Positions 36,505 to 45,256 of a stretch of DNA of 64,000 bases are shown piece by piece. A program made the translations under genes and the position numbers. This stretch comes from Polystyrenella longa (GTDB taxonomy: Bacteria; Planctomycetota; Planctomycetia; Planctomycetales; Planctomycetaceae): assembly GCF_007750395.1 (NCBI RefSeq), contig NZ_CP036281.1, positions 5,045,001 to 5,109,000 of the forward strand, written 5' to 3'. How positions within the stretch are numbered: position 1 is the first letter of the stretch; each line of letters begins with the position of its first letter. The notes beneath the pieces are model-generated. The model searched no databases, was not told the DNA's origin, and was given only the letters and a program-made list of their open reading frames with translations.

Positions 36505-37032
36505 ATGCGGCATGTCCTGTCAGCCCTCGTAATGAACCAGCCCGGTGTGCTGGCGCATATTTCCGGTATGTTGGCCTCACGTGATTTCAACATCGACAGC
36601 CTTGCTGTCGGAGTCACCGAGAACGAAGATTTCTCCCGGATCACCTTTGTCGTCAACGGCGACAACCGAGTGCTGGAGCAAGTCCGTAAACAGCTGGAAA
36701 AAGTCGTTACGGTCGTGAAGGTACAGGATTACCTTGATACCGACTTCGTCGAACGTGATTTGATGCTCATCAAAGTGGCAACTGAAGAAGCTCGACAACG
36801 TAGCGAAATCCGCGAGATGGTCGACGTCTTCCGTGGTAAGATCGTGAATGTCGCTAAAACGCATCTGATGATCGAGATTTCGGGCCAGGAGAAAAAGCTG
36901 CAAGCCTTCATCGAACTGATGCGACCCTTCGGTATTCTGGAAATGGTCCGGACAGGCCGTATCGCATTGGAACGGGATACGACGATCAACGAAGGGCTCA
37001 ATCTCTCTCGCGAGCAGATTGAAACCCGCTAA
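36505..37032 (+). CDS. ilvN: Acetolactate synthase small (regulatory) subunit
   Basis: The 175-residue product has the ACT domain (RHVLSALVMNQPGVLAHISGMLASRDFNIDSLAVG) followed by the C-terminal half (RDLMLIKVATEEARQRSEIREMVDVFRGKIVNVAKTHLMIEISGQEKKLQAFIELMRPFGILEMVRTGRIAL). This is the standard layout of IlvN/IlvH, the subunit that gives valine feedback control to acetolactate synthase in branched-chain amino acid synthesis. The catalytic subunit gene ilvB and ilvC are not in the window. prfB follows 73 bases downstream on the same strand, an unusual neighbour. Confidence 0.95.
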   Translation: MRHVLSALVMNQPGVLAHISGMLASRDFNIDSLAVGVTENEDFSRITFVVNGDNRVLEQVRKQLEKVVTVVKVQDYLDTDFVERDLMLIKVATEEARQRSEIREMVDVFRGKIVNVAKTHLMIEISGQEKKLQAFIELMRPFGILEMVRTGRIALERDTTINEGLNLSREQIETR

Positions 37033-37105
37033 GCCAGTCAGTAAATCTGCCCAGTCTTCAGACGTCGCGTTTTCACTGTCTTCATCTCTTCTGCAAGGTG
37101 GCTTT

Positions 37106-38213
37106 ATGGATTCCGAGTTACAGGTACGTGCTCAGGAAATGGTTGATCGCATCGTTCACTTAAAGGACTCTCTTTGACTACGACTCCAAAGAGCAGCGTG
37201 TCCAGGAAATCAACGACCTGATGGCGGCGCCCGACTTCTGGAACGACCCCGAGAGTGCAGAATCTCTCGTTGGCGAATTGAAAAAACAGAACAAGTCGAT
37301 CAAACCGCTCAAAGAACTTGTCTCCGCCCTGGGTGACATCGAAGTCCTGTTAGAATTCGCCGCAGAAGATGAATCGGCCGAAAGCGAACAGGAATTGGTT
37401 CAAGTTCTCGACCGCATGGATGGCGAAATTGAAGCCGTCGAACTACATGCCATGATGTCCAATCCGGAAGATAGCTGTAACGCCTACGTCGCTGTTCAAG
37501 CGGGAGAGGGTGGAACTGACTCGTCCGATTGGGCAGAAATGCTGCTACGGATGTTTATTCGCTGGGCGGAAGTGCGTGGATTTGGCCTGGAGCTGCTGGA
37601 ACGGTCAGACGCAGAAGAAGCAGGAATTCGTAATGCGACCGTCCTCATTAAAGGGGACAACGCCTACGGCTACCTACGCGGCGAAACGGGAAACCATCGT
37701 CTGATTCGCATTAGCCCTTTTGACTCTGCCGGCCGACGCCACACCTCTTTCGCGGCAGTTGATATCACCCCTGAAATTGGGGATGACATTGAAATCGATA
37801 TCGACTGGGATCAGGACGTGAGAGAAGACACTTACCGGGCCAGTGGCGCGGGAGGACAGCACGTTAACAAAACAGACTCGGCCGTTCGCATGACTCACCT
37901 GCCGACGAATGCCGTTGTGCAGTGCCAGTCAGAACGAAGCCAGCACAAAAACCGGGCTTCCGCTCGGAAAATGCTGCAGGCGAAGCTGTATCAAATTGAA
38001 CAGGATAAACGAGACGCCGAACTGGCAGCGCGACGCGGCCAGAAATCAAAAATCGGTTTCGGTGGTGAAACCATCCGTAACTACGTTCTCCATCCAGATC
38101 AGTACGTGAAAGATGCTCGCACGGGTCACAAAGCGGGCAACCCACAGACGGTTCTTGATGGTGGACTCGATCCCTTCCTGGAAGCGTATCTCAAATGGCA
38201 GATGACGCAGTAG
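37106..38213 (+). CDS. prfB: Peptide chain release factor 2 (with programmed +1 frameshift)
   Basis: RF2 releases finished proteins at UAA and UGA. Two frames are joined: a 23-codon start from the ATG at 37106 (with AAGGTGG five bases before) ending CTT TGA, then the main frame from GAC at 37176. The fusion yields [17 protein letters not shown], exactly matching the RF2 region where E. coli reads LDYD. The remaining protein has the GGQ motif ([15 protein letters not shown]) for peptidyl-tRNA hydrolysis and the SPF stop-codon anticodon ([11 protein letters not shown]). Total length is 368 residues, as expected. The internal UGA is therefore a normal autoregulation site, not a mutation. Confidence 0.97.
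37172..37178 (+). promoter_or_regulatory. prfB: Programmed +1 frameshift site of prfB (CTT TGA C)
   Basis: The slip site CTTTGAC holds the Leu codon, the UGA stop and the following C; a +1 slip reads Leu-Asp. An AAAGGA stretch a few bases upstream can pair with 16S rRNA and stimulate the shift, as in E. coli. Low RF2 makes the ribosome pause at UGA and shift, so RF2 controls its own synthesis. Confidence 0.93.
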
Positions 38214-38236
38214 TTATAAAGTAGCAGTTATAAAGT
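38212..38236 (+). repeat. Near-perfect tandem repeat after prfB
   Basis: The 11-base unit AGTTATAAAGT occurs at 38212-38222 and again at 38226-38236, separated by AGC, so the period is 14 bases. The first copy begins in the prfB stop codon. It lies in the short spacer before a HAD gene. Confidence 0.8.
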
Positions 38237-38282
38237 TGACGCGTCATTCCCAGACAATTAGCGATGGACGAGGATCGGCCCA

Positions 38283-38906
38283 ATGTTGAAGACGATTCTG
38301 TTTGACATGGGAAATGTGCTTGTCACATTTTGCCACGACCGAATGTGTCGACAGATAGGAGATTTATATCAACGTTCGGAAGCCGAAGTGCGTGAATTGT
38401 TGATGGGCTCAGGAATCCAATCCGCATTCGAACGGGGGACGCTGCAACCTTACGATTTGTGGCACGAATTTCAGCTGCGTTTCGGACCCGGAATCTCGCC
38501 CGAGGTAACTTTGGAGCAGCTTGAACGGGCAGGGTCGGATATCTTCACGCTAAATGAAGGGATCCCGCAGCTACTGGAGGAACTCAAGTCGCTCGGAATG
38601 CGACTGGTCCTGCTTTCGAATACTTCGATCTCGCACTTCGAATTTATCATGCGCGAGTTCCAAGTGCTTCAGCATTTCGATGATTATGTCACGTCTTATG
38701 AAGTCGGTGCGATGAAACCAGACGTTGAAATCTATAAAGCGGCTCTGGAAAAAATTGACTGTGCTCCTGAAGAATGTTTTTATACGGACGATATCGAACT
38801 GTACGTCGAAACAGCCCGGACATTTGATCTCAATGCGGAAGTCTTTACGGCCGTTCCTGAACTGAGAACGCATCTGCGGCGCCTGGGACTAAAGGTAGAC
38901 GCTTAA
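38283..38906 (+). CDS. HAD-superfamily phosphatase
   Basis: The 207 residues carry all four HAD motifs: FDMGNVLVTF (motif I, nucleophile Asp), LSNTS (motif II), KPDVEIYKAAL (motif III Lys) and YTDDIELYVETA (motif IV). The cap is of the small helical subfamily-IA kind, similar to YihX or haloacid dehalogenase-like phosphatases. The small-molecule phosphate substrate is not predictable. The ATG at 38283 follows a short gap after prfB. Confidence 0.9.
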   Translation: MLKTILFDMGNVLVTFCHDRMCRQIGDLYQRSEAEVRELLMGSGIQSAFERGTLQPYDLWHEFQLRFGPGISPEVTLEQLERAGSDIFTLNEGIPQLLEELKSLGMRLVLLSNTSISHFEFIMREFQVLQHFDDYVTSYEVGAMKPDVEIYKAALEKIDCAPEECFYTDDIELYVETARTFDLNAEVFTAVPELRTHLRRLGLKVDA

Positions 38907-38932
38907 TTACCTTTCGGGAGGGAAGCCAACCA

Positions 38933-39453
38933 ATGCCTTTCACTCCTTTTCACATGGGCCCCGCCCTGCCAATCAATGCAGCCTGCGGCAATCGGTTCAG
39001 CCTGCTGCTGTACGGCTACACTCAAATACTAATGGAGTGGAAGCGCTCTACCGGATTGCAATTCAAGATCGGGAATTACACGGTCTCTCGCACACGTTTC
39101 TCGGTGCAAGCTGTATAGCGGCGGTGGCACTCATTACTTGAAAGCCCCCAATGGAATTCTGGTTGCGATTCTGGAATCGGATTGCACGCAGGTATAAGAG
39201 GCCCGATTTTTTAGTGTTGGAAAAGATACCCTGGCGCGTCAGTGTTTTCAGCGTGCTGACAGGGAGTTGGCTGCACATTGTTCTGGACGCCATTATGCAC
39301 CGGGATGTCCGACCCTTTGTCCCCTTTTCTGATGTAAATCCTTTCCTGAGAATCATCACGGTGCAACAGCTTCGTCAATTCTGTGTGTTCACCGCCATTC
39401 TGAGTGTCGCATGGATAGGCTTGGCATGGCTACTTCGCGTGCAGCGCGACTAA
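38933..39453 (+). pseudogene. Broken integral membrane protein gene (frameshift plus in-frame stop)
   Basis: Three segments belong to one protein. The first frame reads MPFTPFHMGPALPINAACGNRFSLLLYGYTQILM from 38933. After about 39036 the protein continues in another frame as VEALYRIAIQDRELHGLSHTFLGASCIAAVALIT, then hits a TGA at 39139-39141; the same frame continues after the stop as a protein with MEFWLRFWNR... to WLHIVLDAIMHRDVRPFVPFSDVNPF and two final membrane helices. The intact family keeps HGxxHTxxGA and LDAIMHxDxRPF in one frame. Restoring one base near 39036 and reading through the TGA would rebuild it. The family is an uncharacterised bacterial membrane protein; function unknown. 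Confidence 0.75.
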
Positions 39454-39735
39454 TAGTTATGCAGGTTAGAGTGAGTTCTCTCTGTTAAAACAGGAAACAT
39501 GGCCGTTTTTTGGAGATCTCTGCGACCTTTTGCATTTCCCCGGGGCGATGGCAAATGGTATGCTCTGATGTCTTCCTTCAGAAGAACAGCGAAGACGTTT
39601 CAGAGGCGATAATTGATTCAAATGTGATGATCTTATTCGCGAAAGCTGAATGGAATAGTGAGAATGGCGGGGACGCACCTGCCTGAACGAGAGTGGCCTC
39701 GCCGGGGCCCGAAACAGTGATAAGAAAGTAGTTTG

Positions 39736-40371
39736 ATGACTGACTTACCCATCTACGGAGTGTTGCTGTTTGGAGCACCCGGTGTAGGAAAGGGAACTCA
39801 AGGAAAGATTCTGGGAACCATTCCCGGCTTTTATCACCTTTCAGTCGGCGAAGTCTTTCGATCAATCGATATCGGCTCTCCAGACGGCCGGGAGATTTAC
39901 CAACACACCTCCCGGGGCGAATTGGTTCCAGACGACCTGACGATGAAAATCTGGCGCCGTAACCTGGAAGGCCAGACCATTCTCAACCGGTTCAAACCGC
40001 ACGAGGACATTCTGATTCTCGATGGTCTGCCCCGAAATATTCACCAGGCGCAGCTACTCACAGACCATGTCGACATTCTACATGTGATCTACTTGGTCTG
40101 TAACGACCAGGAAGAGATGATCCACCGAATCAAACGTCGGGCGATTCGCGAAAATCGATCTGACGATGCGAACGAAGATATCATTCGCCATCGGTACAAA
40201 GTCTATCACTCAGACACGGCCCCTGTTGTCGAACACTACGACAAATCGATCGTTCATGAAGTCGAAGCGATGGGATCCCCCGCTGAAGTTCTGTCACGGA
40301 TTCTGGAAGTCCTGATCCCTGTGCAGAACTCGCACTATCAGACGAACATGAAACGGCGAACGAAAAAATAG
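39736..40371 (+). CDS. Adenylate kinase-type nucleoside monophosphate kinase (short-lid form)
   Basis: The P-loop GAPGVGKGTQ and HLSVGEVFRS are those of adenylate kinases, followed by LILDGLPRNIHQAQ for the NMP site and IKRRAIRENRSDDANEDIIRHRYKVYHSD with the catalytic Arg residues. The zinc-type long LID insertion is missing, so this is the short form also seen in eukaryotic AK1 and some bacterial UMP/CMP kinases. A basic tail of about 12 residues (HYQTNMKRRTKK) is extra. The ATG at 39736 is preferred over a TTG one codon upstream. Its usual ribosomal-protein neighbours (secY, rpsM) are absent, so this may not be the main Adk of the cell. Confidence 0.85.
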   Translation: MTDLPIYGVLLFGAPGVGKGTQGKILGTIPGFYHLSVGEVFRSIDIGSPDGREIYQHTSRGELVPDDLTMKIWRRNLEGQTILNRFKPHEDILILDGLPRNIHQAQLLTDHVDILHVIYLVCNDQEEMIHRIKRRAIRENRSDDANEDIIRHRYKVYHSDTAPVVEHYDKSIVHEVEAMGSPAEVLSRILEVLIPVQNSHYQTNMKRRTKK

Positions 40372-40455
40372 GTGGCGGTTACCCCGCTCTTCCGATTTTT
40401 TCGCTGGTTAACTCAACGATCAGGATAGTTCTCTCCGCACTGACTCTCAATGTAT

Positions 40456-40563
40456 TGCGCCTAGAGCGCATTCCAGATAACCTTAGCGTGTTCTGGCGGC
40501 GTAGCCTACTGTTTATAAGGGCTTTTTGGGACCGATAGCCGCCACACTTATCCTGGACAGGAT
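40456..40563. other. Cluster of short inverted repeats, possible structured RNA or transcription end region
   Basis: Within about 110 bases four small inverted repeats occur: TGCGC/GCGCA (40456-40460 with 40466-40470), CCAGA/TCTGG (40473-40477 with 40492-40496), TGGCGGC/GCCGCCA (40494-40500 with 40538-40544) and ATCCTG/CAGGAT (40550-40555 with 40558-40563). They lie between the converging adenylate kinase and propeller genes. No clear T-run follows any of them. Confidence 0.4.
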
Positions 40564-40601
40564 CTAGTACTACATTGTCTATGAGTGATCGGGCCGGCCA
40601 C

Positions 40602-42074
40602 TTATTTCTTAGGAATGTATTGCAGCGTATAGTAAGCCGCGTCGTGCAGTAGAGCTTTCCCCGCTTGTGAGCGAATTCCTTTCAAGTGGAATTCGTGAAC
40701 ATGCCCACGTTGAACTTCATCGAGTTTCACGTCGATGCTCAGGTTGTCGCCCGACACGGTAACGTCTTTGATTGTCGGCTTCGTGTGGTCGACTTCGGGG
40801 CTACCGTAGGATGCTTTGTAGATATAGGTATATGTCTCGACGTCGTATTGGTCGATCAGCAGCGCCGAGTCGCCTGAAATGGGCTGCGTGAAGGTAAACC
40901 GAAATCCATCCGGCAGGGCCTTCATCTCCAATACTTCAAATGGGACTTCGCCATTCCACTGCATCCGTTGTAGCGAGAAAGGGGCCGTTCCCACAGAGCC
41001 CCAACCCCGGTTAGTTCCACCGACGAACAGCTTTCCGTCGGTCGAGAATTCCAGTGGTAAGGTTCCCGAGGCGATTCCCTTTCGGAATGGGAAACAAGCT
41101 CCCTGGTAGTGGCCCTCTACTTTTTCCATGTAGCAACGCATGACAGTACTGTCGGACTGATCGCCGACAAACATCTGGCCAGCAAACGGCCCGAATTTTC
41201 CTTTGGTAATGTCACAGGCAATTCCACTGGCCGATTTCCCCATCTTAGCATACGGGAAATAAACTGCGGGCGGTTCCAGTTCGGGAATCAGATTCGCTTC
41301 GACCATCATACGACTTTGGTCTTTGGGTTCGCGGGGTGTTTTTCCCATCTCCTCAGTCGCAAGCTTGTACCATTCATTTCCTCCGGGATGCCCTTGGAAC
41401 GATCCGGGCCGCAACCATTTCAAACTACAGGTCCCATTCCAGGGCCCCTGGTTATCTGTATAAAAAACGTCGCCCTCCAAATTCATTCCCATACCACCGG
41501 GAGAACGAATTCCGCCACAGGTGGGAATCATTTTCCCATCAGGCGTTATCCGAACGCACCATCCCCGGAACGGCGTCGCGCTACTGAATGATCCGGTGAG
41601 GCACAGTGTAATCCAGATGTTGCCTTCTTTGTCAAACTTGGAACCGAAGGCGTATTCGTGATAATCACCCGTGATTCCCCAGCCATCGTTCACTGTTTCA
41701 AACAGGTCCGCTTTGCCATCTCCAGAAGAATCCTTCAACCGGGAGAGTTCGCAGCGCTGGGTCACATACAACCAACCATCCCGAGATGCAAAACCGAGAA
41801 TCTCGTGCAGTCCCTCTGCAAAATGCCTCAACTTGACCTCTTCCGGGTTCTCCGAAAAGGGATTCTCGACGATGTAAATATCGCCTCGACGAGTCCCCAA
41901 CGCGAGTTGTCCCTCTGGCAATAGTTGCAAAGCACCGATCTCCAGCACGCCATATTGCTCGATGGGGAATGTCACGAGAGGATAATAGTCGTCCTCCGTC
42001 AGGTCTTTCTCATCGGCGACAACAATTGAGGGCAGCAATAGGAACATACAGAACAAAGTGAAGAAACGAGTCAT
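40602..42074 (-). CDS. Exported six-bladed beta-propeller protein (sorbosone/glucose dehydrogenase-like)
   Basis: A signal peptide ([20 protein letters not shown]) leads a protein with blade motifs [118 protein letters not shown] and [23 protein letters not shown]. The pattern fits the soluble glucose/sorbosone dehydrogenase-like propellers that planctomycetes export. Catalytic ligands for PQQ could not be confirmed. It lies 93 bases after a multihaem cytochrome gene on the same strand, so the two are probably an operon in which the cytochrome could accept electrons from the propeller. Confidence 0.87.
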   Translation of the reverse strand: MTRFFTLFCMFLLLPSIVVADEKDLTEDDYYPLVTFPIEQYGVLEIGALQLLPEGQLALGTRRGDIYIVENPFSENPEEVKLRHFAEGLHEILGFASRDGWLYVTQRCELSRLKDSSGDGKADLFETVNDGWGITGDYHEYAFGSKFDKEGNIWITLCLTGSFSSATPFRGWCVRITPDGKMIPTCGGIRSPGGMGMNLEGDVFYTDNQGPWNGTCSLKWLRPGSFQGHPGGNEWYKLATEEMGKTPREPKDQSRMMVEANLIPELEPPAVYFPYAKMGKSASGIACDITKGKFGPFAGQMFVGDQSDSTVMRCYMEKVEGHYQGACFPFRKGIASGTLPLEFSTDGKLFVGGTNRGWGSVGTAPFSLQRMQWNGEVPFEVLEMKALPDGFRFTFTQPISGDSALLIDQYDVETYTYIYKASYGSPEVDHTKPTIKDVTVSGDNLSIDVKLDEVQRGHVHEFHLKGIRSQAGKALLHDAAYYTLQYIPKK

Positions 42075-42167
42075 CTTTATTTACTCCAGCGAAAGTCATT
42101 ATCGACTATGGCTAAGTTCATTTTTTGAGATTGCGGGTAAAGAAAACAGCGGTCTGCGAGAAAAACA

Positions 42168-44903
42168 TTACCAGATGTAATCAATCTGCAAACGAGCCAT
42201 CTCTCCTTCAATCAAGAGTGGGACGAGCAATTCCTGTTGATCTTCGACCTTTCTCAAACGGGGAATCGAACTGGACGGAAGATGCAGTTTTAGTTTCAGT
42301 CCATTGCTCAGTTGATACTCATTGCCGCCCAAGTCCTTAATGTCCGCATCGAGAGCCGCGCGGAACCAGAAGCGCTCCAACGGTTTCTTAAAGGTAACTG
42401 TCAGGCTTCGTTCGAAATGCGGATCCGACTCACCAGAGACGGGTCGGAAATGATCCTGCACTTGGAACTGATCTGTGCTGTATAGGAAAATGGGCTGCGA
42501 CTTCTGGTCGAACTGGTATCCACGGAATCGATAGCCTGCATCGCGTGCCGAAATTGTCGGCCAGGGTGTGTCGGCTTTCTCCAGTTGAGCGAACGGTATA
42601 CCCCGTACCAGCGATAGCACGTGGTCTCCCAGCGGTGGCTGAAAACCCTGCCCGCGTCCCGTCCAATGTTTGGAAGCGTCGATGAACCGTCCATGCCAGA
42701 TGAGTGCGGCATCGACTTCGTCAGCATCGAACGCCAGGTTGGCATTTTCCGGGTACCCCACAGCAATACCACGGGGGCTGACTCCTTCGATGAAGTTGCG
42801 ATAAACGATCGGTTTTCCATCGGCAATCAATTCGATCAGGGAAGTCCCAATCCCATCGGGAATGGGAGCCTCGTCCCCGAGACTCAAATAATCCCACATC
42901 GCCTCCACCTGTAGCGGAACACTTCCATCCAGACGATCTGCCAACATGGACTGACCGCCAAAGAAGTATGCAGGCATGCGGGTCCCTTTGCGGTATTTCT
43001 GGGGGTTGATCAGGTATCGATGAAACCAGTCTTTGCGAATTCGCTGAGGAATTCGCAGTAGATCAACCGACTGAATCCCTGTTGCACGCTGTTCACCGAA
43101 GGTATGACATTTTATACAAGCCATGCCTTTCTCACCGACAATATGTCGGCCTTCTCCTTGCAATCGATAATCCGCGATTTGAGTTTCTACCTCTTCGAAC
43201 TCGGTCTTTCGATCGAGCTCAACGAGTGGATCCACAATCATTCCGACGTTGGACATTCCAAACCGGGGCATGCGAGTCGCCATGTAAGATCGTTCGTTCG
43301 CTCCGGAATCAAGCACATGTTTGAGCCATTCGGTATTCAGTTTGTCACCGACACCTGTCAGACCGGGTGGACGGCGTCCTTCGTCTCCCATTTCGGGAAT
43401 GGTCGAAACGAAGAAGGCATCTCGTTCTCCCTCCGGACCGCCGATTTGATTTCGTTCGTGGCAGGCGTAACAATTGAATTGCGTCATCTTAGCGACGATT
43501 AAGGATTCGCCCGTCAACGCTTTGATCGGCTGATTACCGATTATTTCGATCTGTTCGTTCAGCTCAGTGCGTTGCTGTTCCGAAAGATGGAAGTTGGGAA
43601 CTGTCTGCTCCGGGTTTTCGGCCAGGCAACCCCGGCCAGTTCCCAATGATTCAAACGGACGTGAAATGAGTTTGCTAAAAACGAATTCCGAATCCGTTTT
43701 CAATTCGTGGCAATCCGCACATCCTTGCTCCGCGAATATTACTTTCCCTTGAGCTGCCAGTTCGGCATCGACTTCAAATCCTTGCTGTTTTTGCTGAGCA
43801 TCGGGGTCAATAGATGAAATAGAAGCGAGCGGGCGTCGTGAAAGTTCGGGGCCTTCCAATTCGACGTCAAGAGATTCGAAACCGGCCTTCTCGAAATAGT
43901 CGACCTGAAAAGTATGCCAACCGGAAGCCAGTTTGAGTTTCTCCGAACGTGTTCCATGACCATGAATTCCGTCGTAGTCGATCAATTCTTCTCCGTTTAT
44001 GATCAATCGACTTCCATCATCCGAACCAAGAAAGAAGGTGTATTCGCCTTCTTTCTTGATTTGGAAATTCGATTCAAATCGGAAACCAAAGTCATCTTTT
44101 CTTCGTGAAAGTTTAAAGTCGATTTCGGCAGCGACTCCTTTTTCAACAGGTTCCAACTCGTCGAAGTTGGGAAGATTCGACCAACTTCCTTCGTAGTAGG
44201 CGAATCGAAGGTTGGGAATTCCGTCGACGTTTCGAAGCAGATAACTGGCGATTTGATCGGCTTCCGCTTCCGGGAGATTCAGCGCCGGCATACGTCCTGA
44301 GGGTCGGACATGCAATGGATCCTGCAAAAAACGGCTCAGACTGCTGATGGTGTATTTATCTTCAATTTTTCCGAAGGGGACTGCGTGCGGCAGTTCTTTG
44401 GCATCTTCCTCCGGAGACTGGTGGCAGGCCATACATCCGACTTCGTTGAAAAGTTTCTTACCCCGTTCGGCCATCGCCGGGCTAGGGAAACCGGGACGGG
44501 GGCCTTGCCCAGTGGAGGCGAGAAAATGCACCAAAGGTTCAACGAGATCGGTTTCGTCGTCGCTCAAGACATCTGGCATCGTGGTGCCCGGTTTGGATTG
44601 ATGCGGATCTTTCAGGTACTCACGCAAATATTCCGCTCGCACACGATCGCCGACTTCAGACAGGATGGGGGCTTGTTTGGAGAATGAGCTTAGACCTTCC
44701 TGCTGTGCCTTATGACAGGAGAGACAATTCAATTCACCCAGCAGAATACGCCCCCCTTGTTCCGGTTGACGAGTTTCTTCGTTCTGGAATCGCTCATAGC
44801 CCGGAATCACTGGCGAAACGACTTCCGCAGCGGCTACCGAGACGATCGGGATTAAAAAGGAGCAAACGAGAGCCAGAAGACCAGATGGTCGCGAGCGTTG
44901 CAT
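42168..44903 (-). CDS. Exported pentahaem cytochrome c protein with PA14 domain
   Basis: A signal peptide (about residues 8-26) is followed by five CxxCH haem sites: CLSCH (60-64), CMACH (157-161), then CADCH, CYACH and CIKCH further on (roughly 395, 478 and 597). Between the second and third sites lies a PA14 domain (about 230-365, with GEYTFFLGSDDGSRLIINGEELIDYDG) which binds carbohydrates in other proteins. The C-terminal part (about 650-911) is a planctomycete-specific beta domain. Nearby Met residues could serve as sixth ligands. The combination suggests a periplasmic electron carrier held on glycan. The propeller gene 93 bases downstream is a likely partner. The protein is 911 residues. 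Confidence 0.88.
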   Translation of the reverse strand: MQRSRPSGLLALVCSFLIPIVSVAAAEVVSPVIPGYERFQNEETRQPEQGGRILLGELNCLSCHKAQQEGLSSFSKQAPILSEVGDRVRAEYLREYLKDPHQSKPGTTMPDVLSDDETDLVEPLVHFLASTGQGPRPGFPSPAMAERGKKLFNEVGCMACHQSPEEDAKELPHAVPFGKIEDKYTISSLSRFLQDPLHVRPSGRMPALNLPEAEADQIASYLLRNVDGIPNLRFAYYEGSWSNLPNFDELEPVEKGVAAEIDFKLSRRKDDFGFRFESNFQIKKEGEYTFFLGSDDGSRLIINGEELIDYDGIHGHGTRSEKLKLASGWHTFQVDYFEKAGFESLDVELEGPELSRRPLASISSIDPDAQQKQQGFEVDAELAAQGKVIFAEQGCADCHELKTDSEFVFSKLISRPFESLGTGRGCLAENPEQTVPNFHLSEQQRTELNEQIEIIGNQPIKALTGESLIVAKMTQFNCYACHERNQIGGPEGERDAFFVSTIPEMGDEGRRPPGLTGVGDKLNTEWLKHVLDSGANERSYMATRMPRFGMSNVGMIVDPLVELDRKTEFEEVETQIADYRLQGEGRHIVGEKGMACIKCHTFGEQRATGIQSVDLLRIPQRIRKDWFHRYLINPQKYRKGTRMPAYFFGGQSMLADRLDGSVPLQVEAMWDYLSLGDEAPIPDGIGTSLIELIADGKPIVYRNFIEGVSPRGIAVGYPENANLAFDADEVDAALIWHGRFIDASKHWTGRGQGFQPPLGDHVLSLVRGIPFAQLEKADTPWPTISARDAGYRFRGYQFDQKSQPIFLYSTDQFQVQDHFRPVSGESDPHFERSLTVTFKKPLERFWFRAALDADIKDLGGNEYQLSNGLKLKLHLPSSSIPRLRKVEDQQELLVPLLIEGEMARLQIDYIW

Positions 44904-45143
44904 GAACAGAACCTGTCAGCGAAAGAAAGGTAGAGGGGGATTTTCGTACAGAAAAGCCGAGAGGACGAGAACGGATGACCAATTTGATCTGAGTAGGGCC
45001 GAACATCATTTAGAAAGGTTAAACGGGTAACCTGTTTGAAATCAAGCGAGTCGGACAGGGAAGCAACTCCCTGCCAGAGAACATCTGGAATCAGACGACG
45101 AGAGTGTGGAAACAAAATTCATTGGAATTTTTCCAGACATTGC
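44904..45143. other. Intergenic region upstream of the cytochrome gene
   Basis: About 240 bases before the small RNA candidate hold no gene that I can support; several short frames have no recognisable product. The promoter for the minus-strand cytochrome operon must lie here but was not identified. Confidence 0.4.
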
Positions 45144-45171
45144 TTGACTGCCGAAATTGCTGACCTAAGTT
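45144..45171 (+). promoter_or_regulatory. Putative sigma-70 promoter of a small RNA
   Basis: TTGACT (45144-45149) and TAAGTT (45166-45171) are spaced 16 bases apart. The -35 is a near-consensus match; the -10 matches only T, A and the last T. It stands just upstream of a hairpin and an orphan terminator, which is why I propose it as a promoter. Confidence 0.45.
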
Positions 45172-45177
45172 TCTGGT

Positions 45178-45256
45178 ACTTCGGCAATGCCGAACATTAA
45201 CTGACGCGGTAAGGAAAGCTGGGAGCTTTGAGGGGACCTTACCGCGTCTTTTTTTT
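45178..45256 (+). ncRNA. Candidate small RNA (about 79 nt) with 5' hairpin and strong terminator
   Basis: No plus-strand gene lies upstream, yet a strong terminator ends here, so an untranslated RNA is the simplest explanation. The predicted RNA begins about 7 bases after the -10, has a 6-bp hairpin TTCGGC-AAT-GCCGAA (45180-45194), an unpaired CATTAACT linker, and the terminator stem. No Rfam family is recognised by eye. An alternative is an attenuator in a very long leader of the GGDEF gene that begins at 45499. Confidence 0.5.
45203..45256 (+). terminator. Orphan Rho-independent terminator
   Basis: A perfect 12-bp stem, GACGCGGTAAGG (45203-45214) with CCTTACCGCGTC (45237-45248), is followed by eight T (45249-45256). 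The loop holds its own 6-bp hairpin AAAGCT-GGG-AGCTTT (45215-45229). The strength and T-run direction mark a plus-strand transcript end with no protein gene before it. Confidence 0.9.

Noticed and set aside
36299-36505. 68-codon frame before ilvN as possible attenuator leader peptide
   Set aside because: It is far too long for a leader peptide and not enriched in Leu, Ile or Val, and no paired terminator structure follows.
37221-38213. Starting prfB at the first ATG in the main frame
   Set aside because: This would cut about 40 conserved residues; the upstream 23 codons plus the CTTTGAC site restore the family N-terminus.
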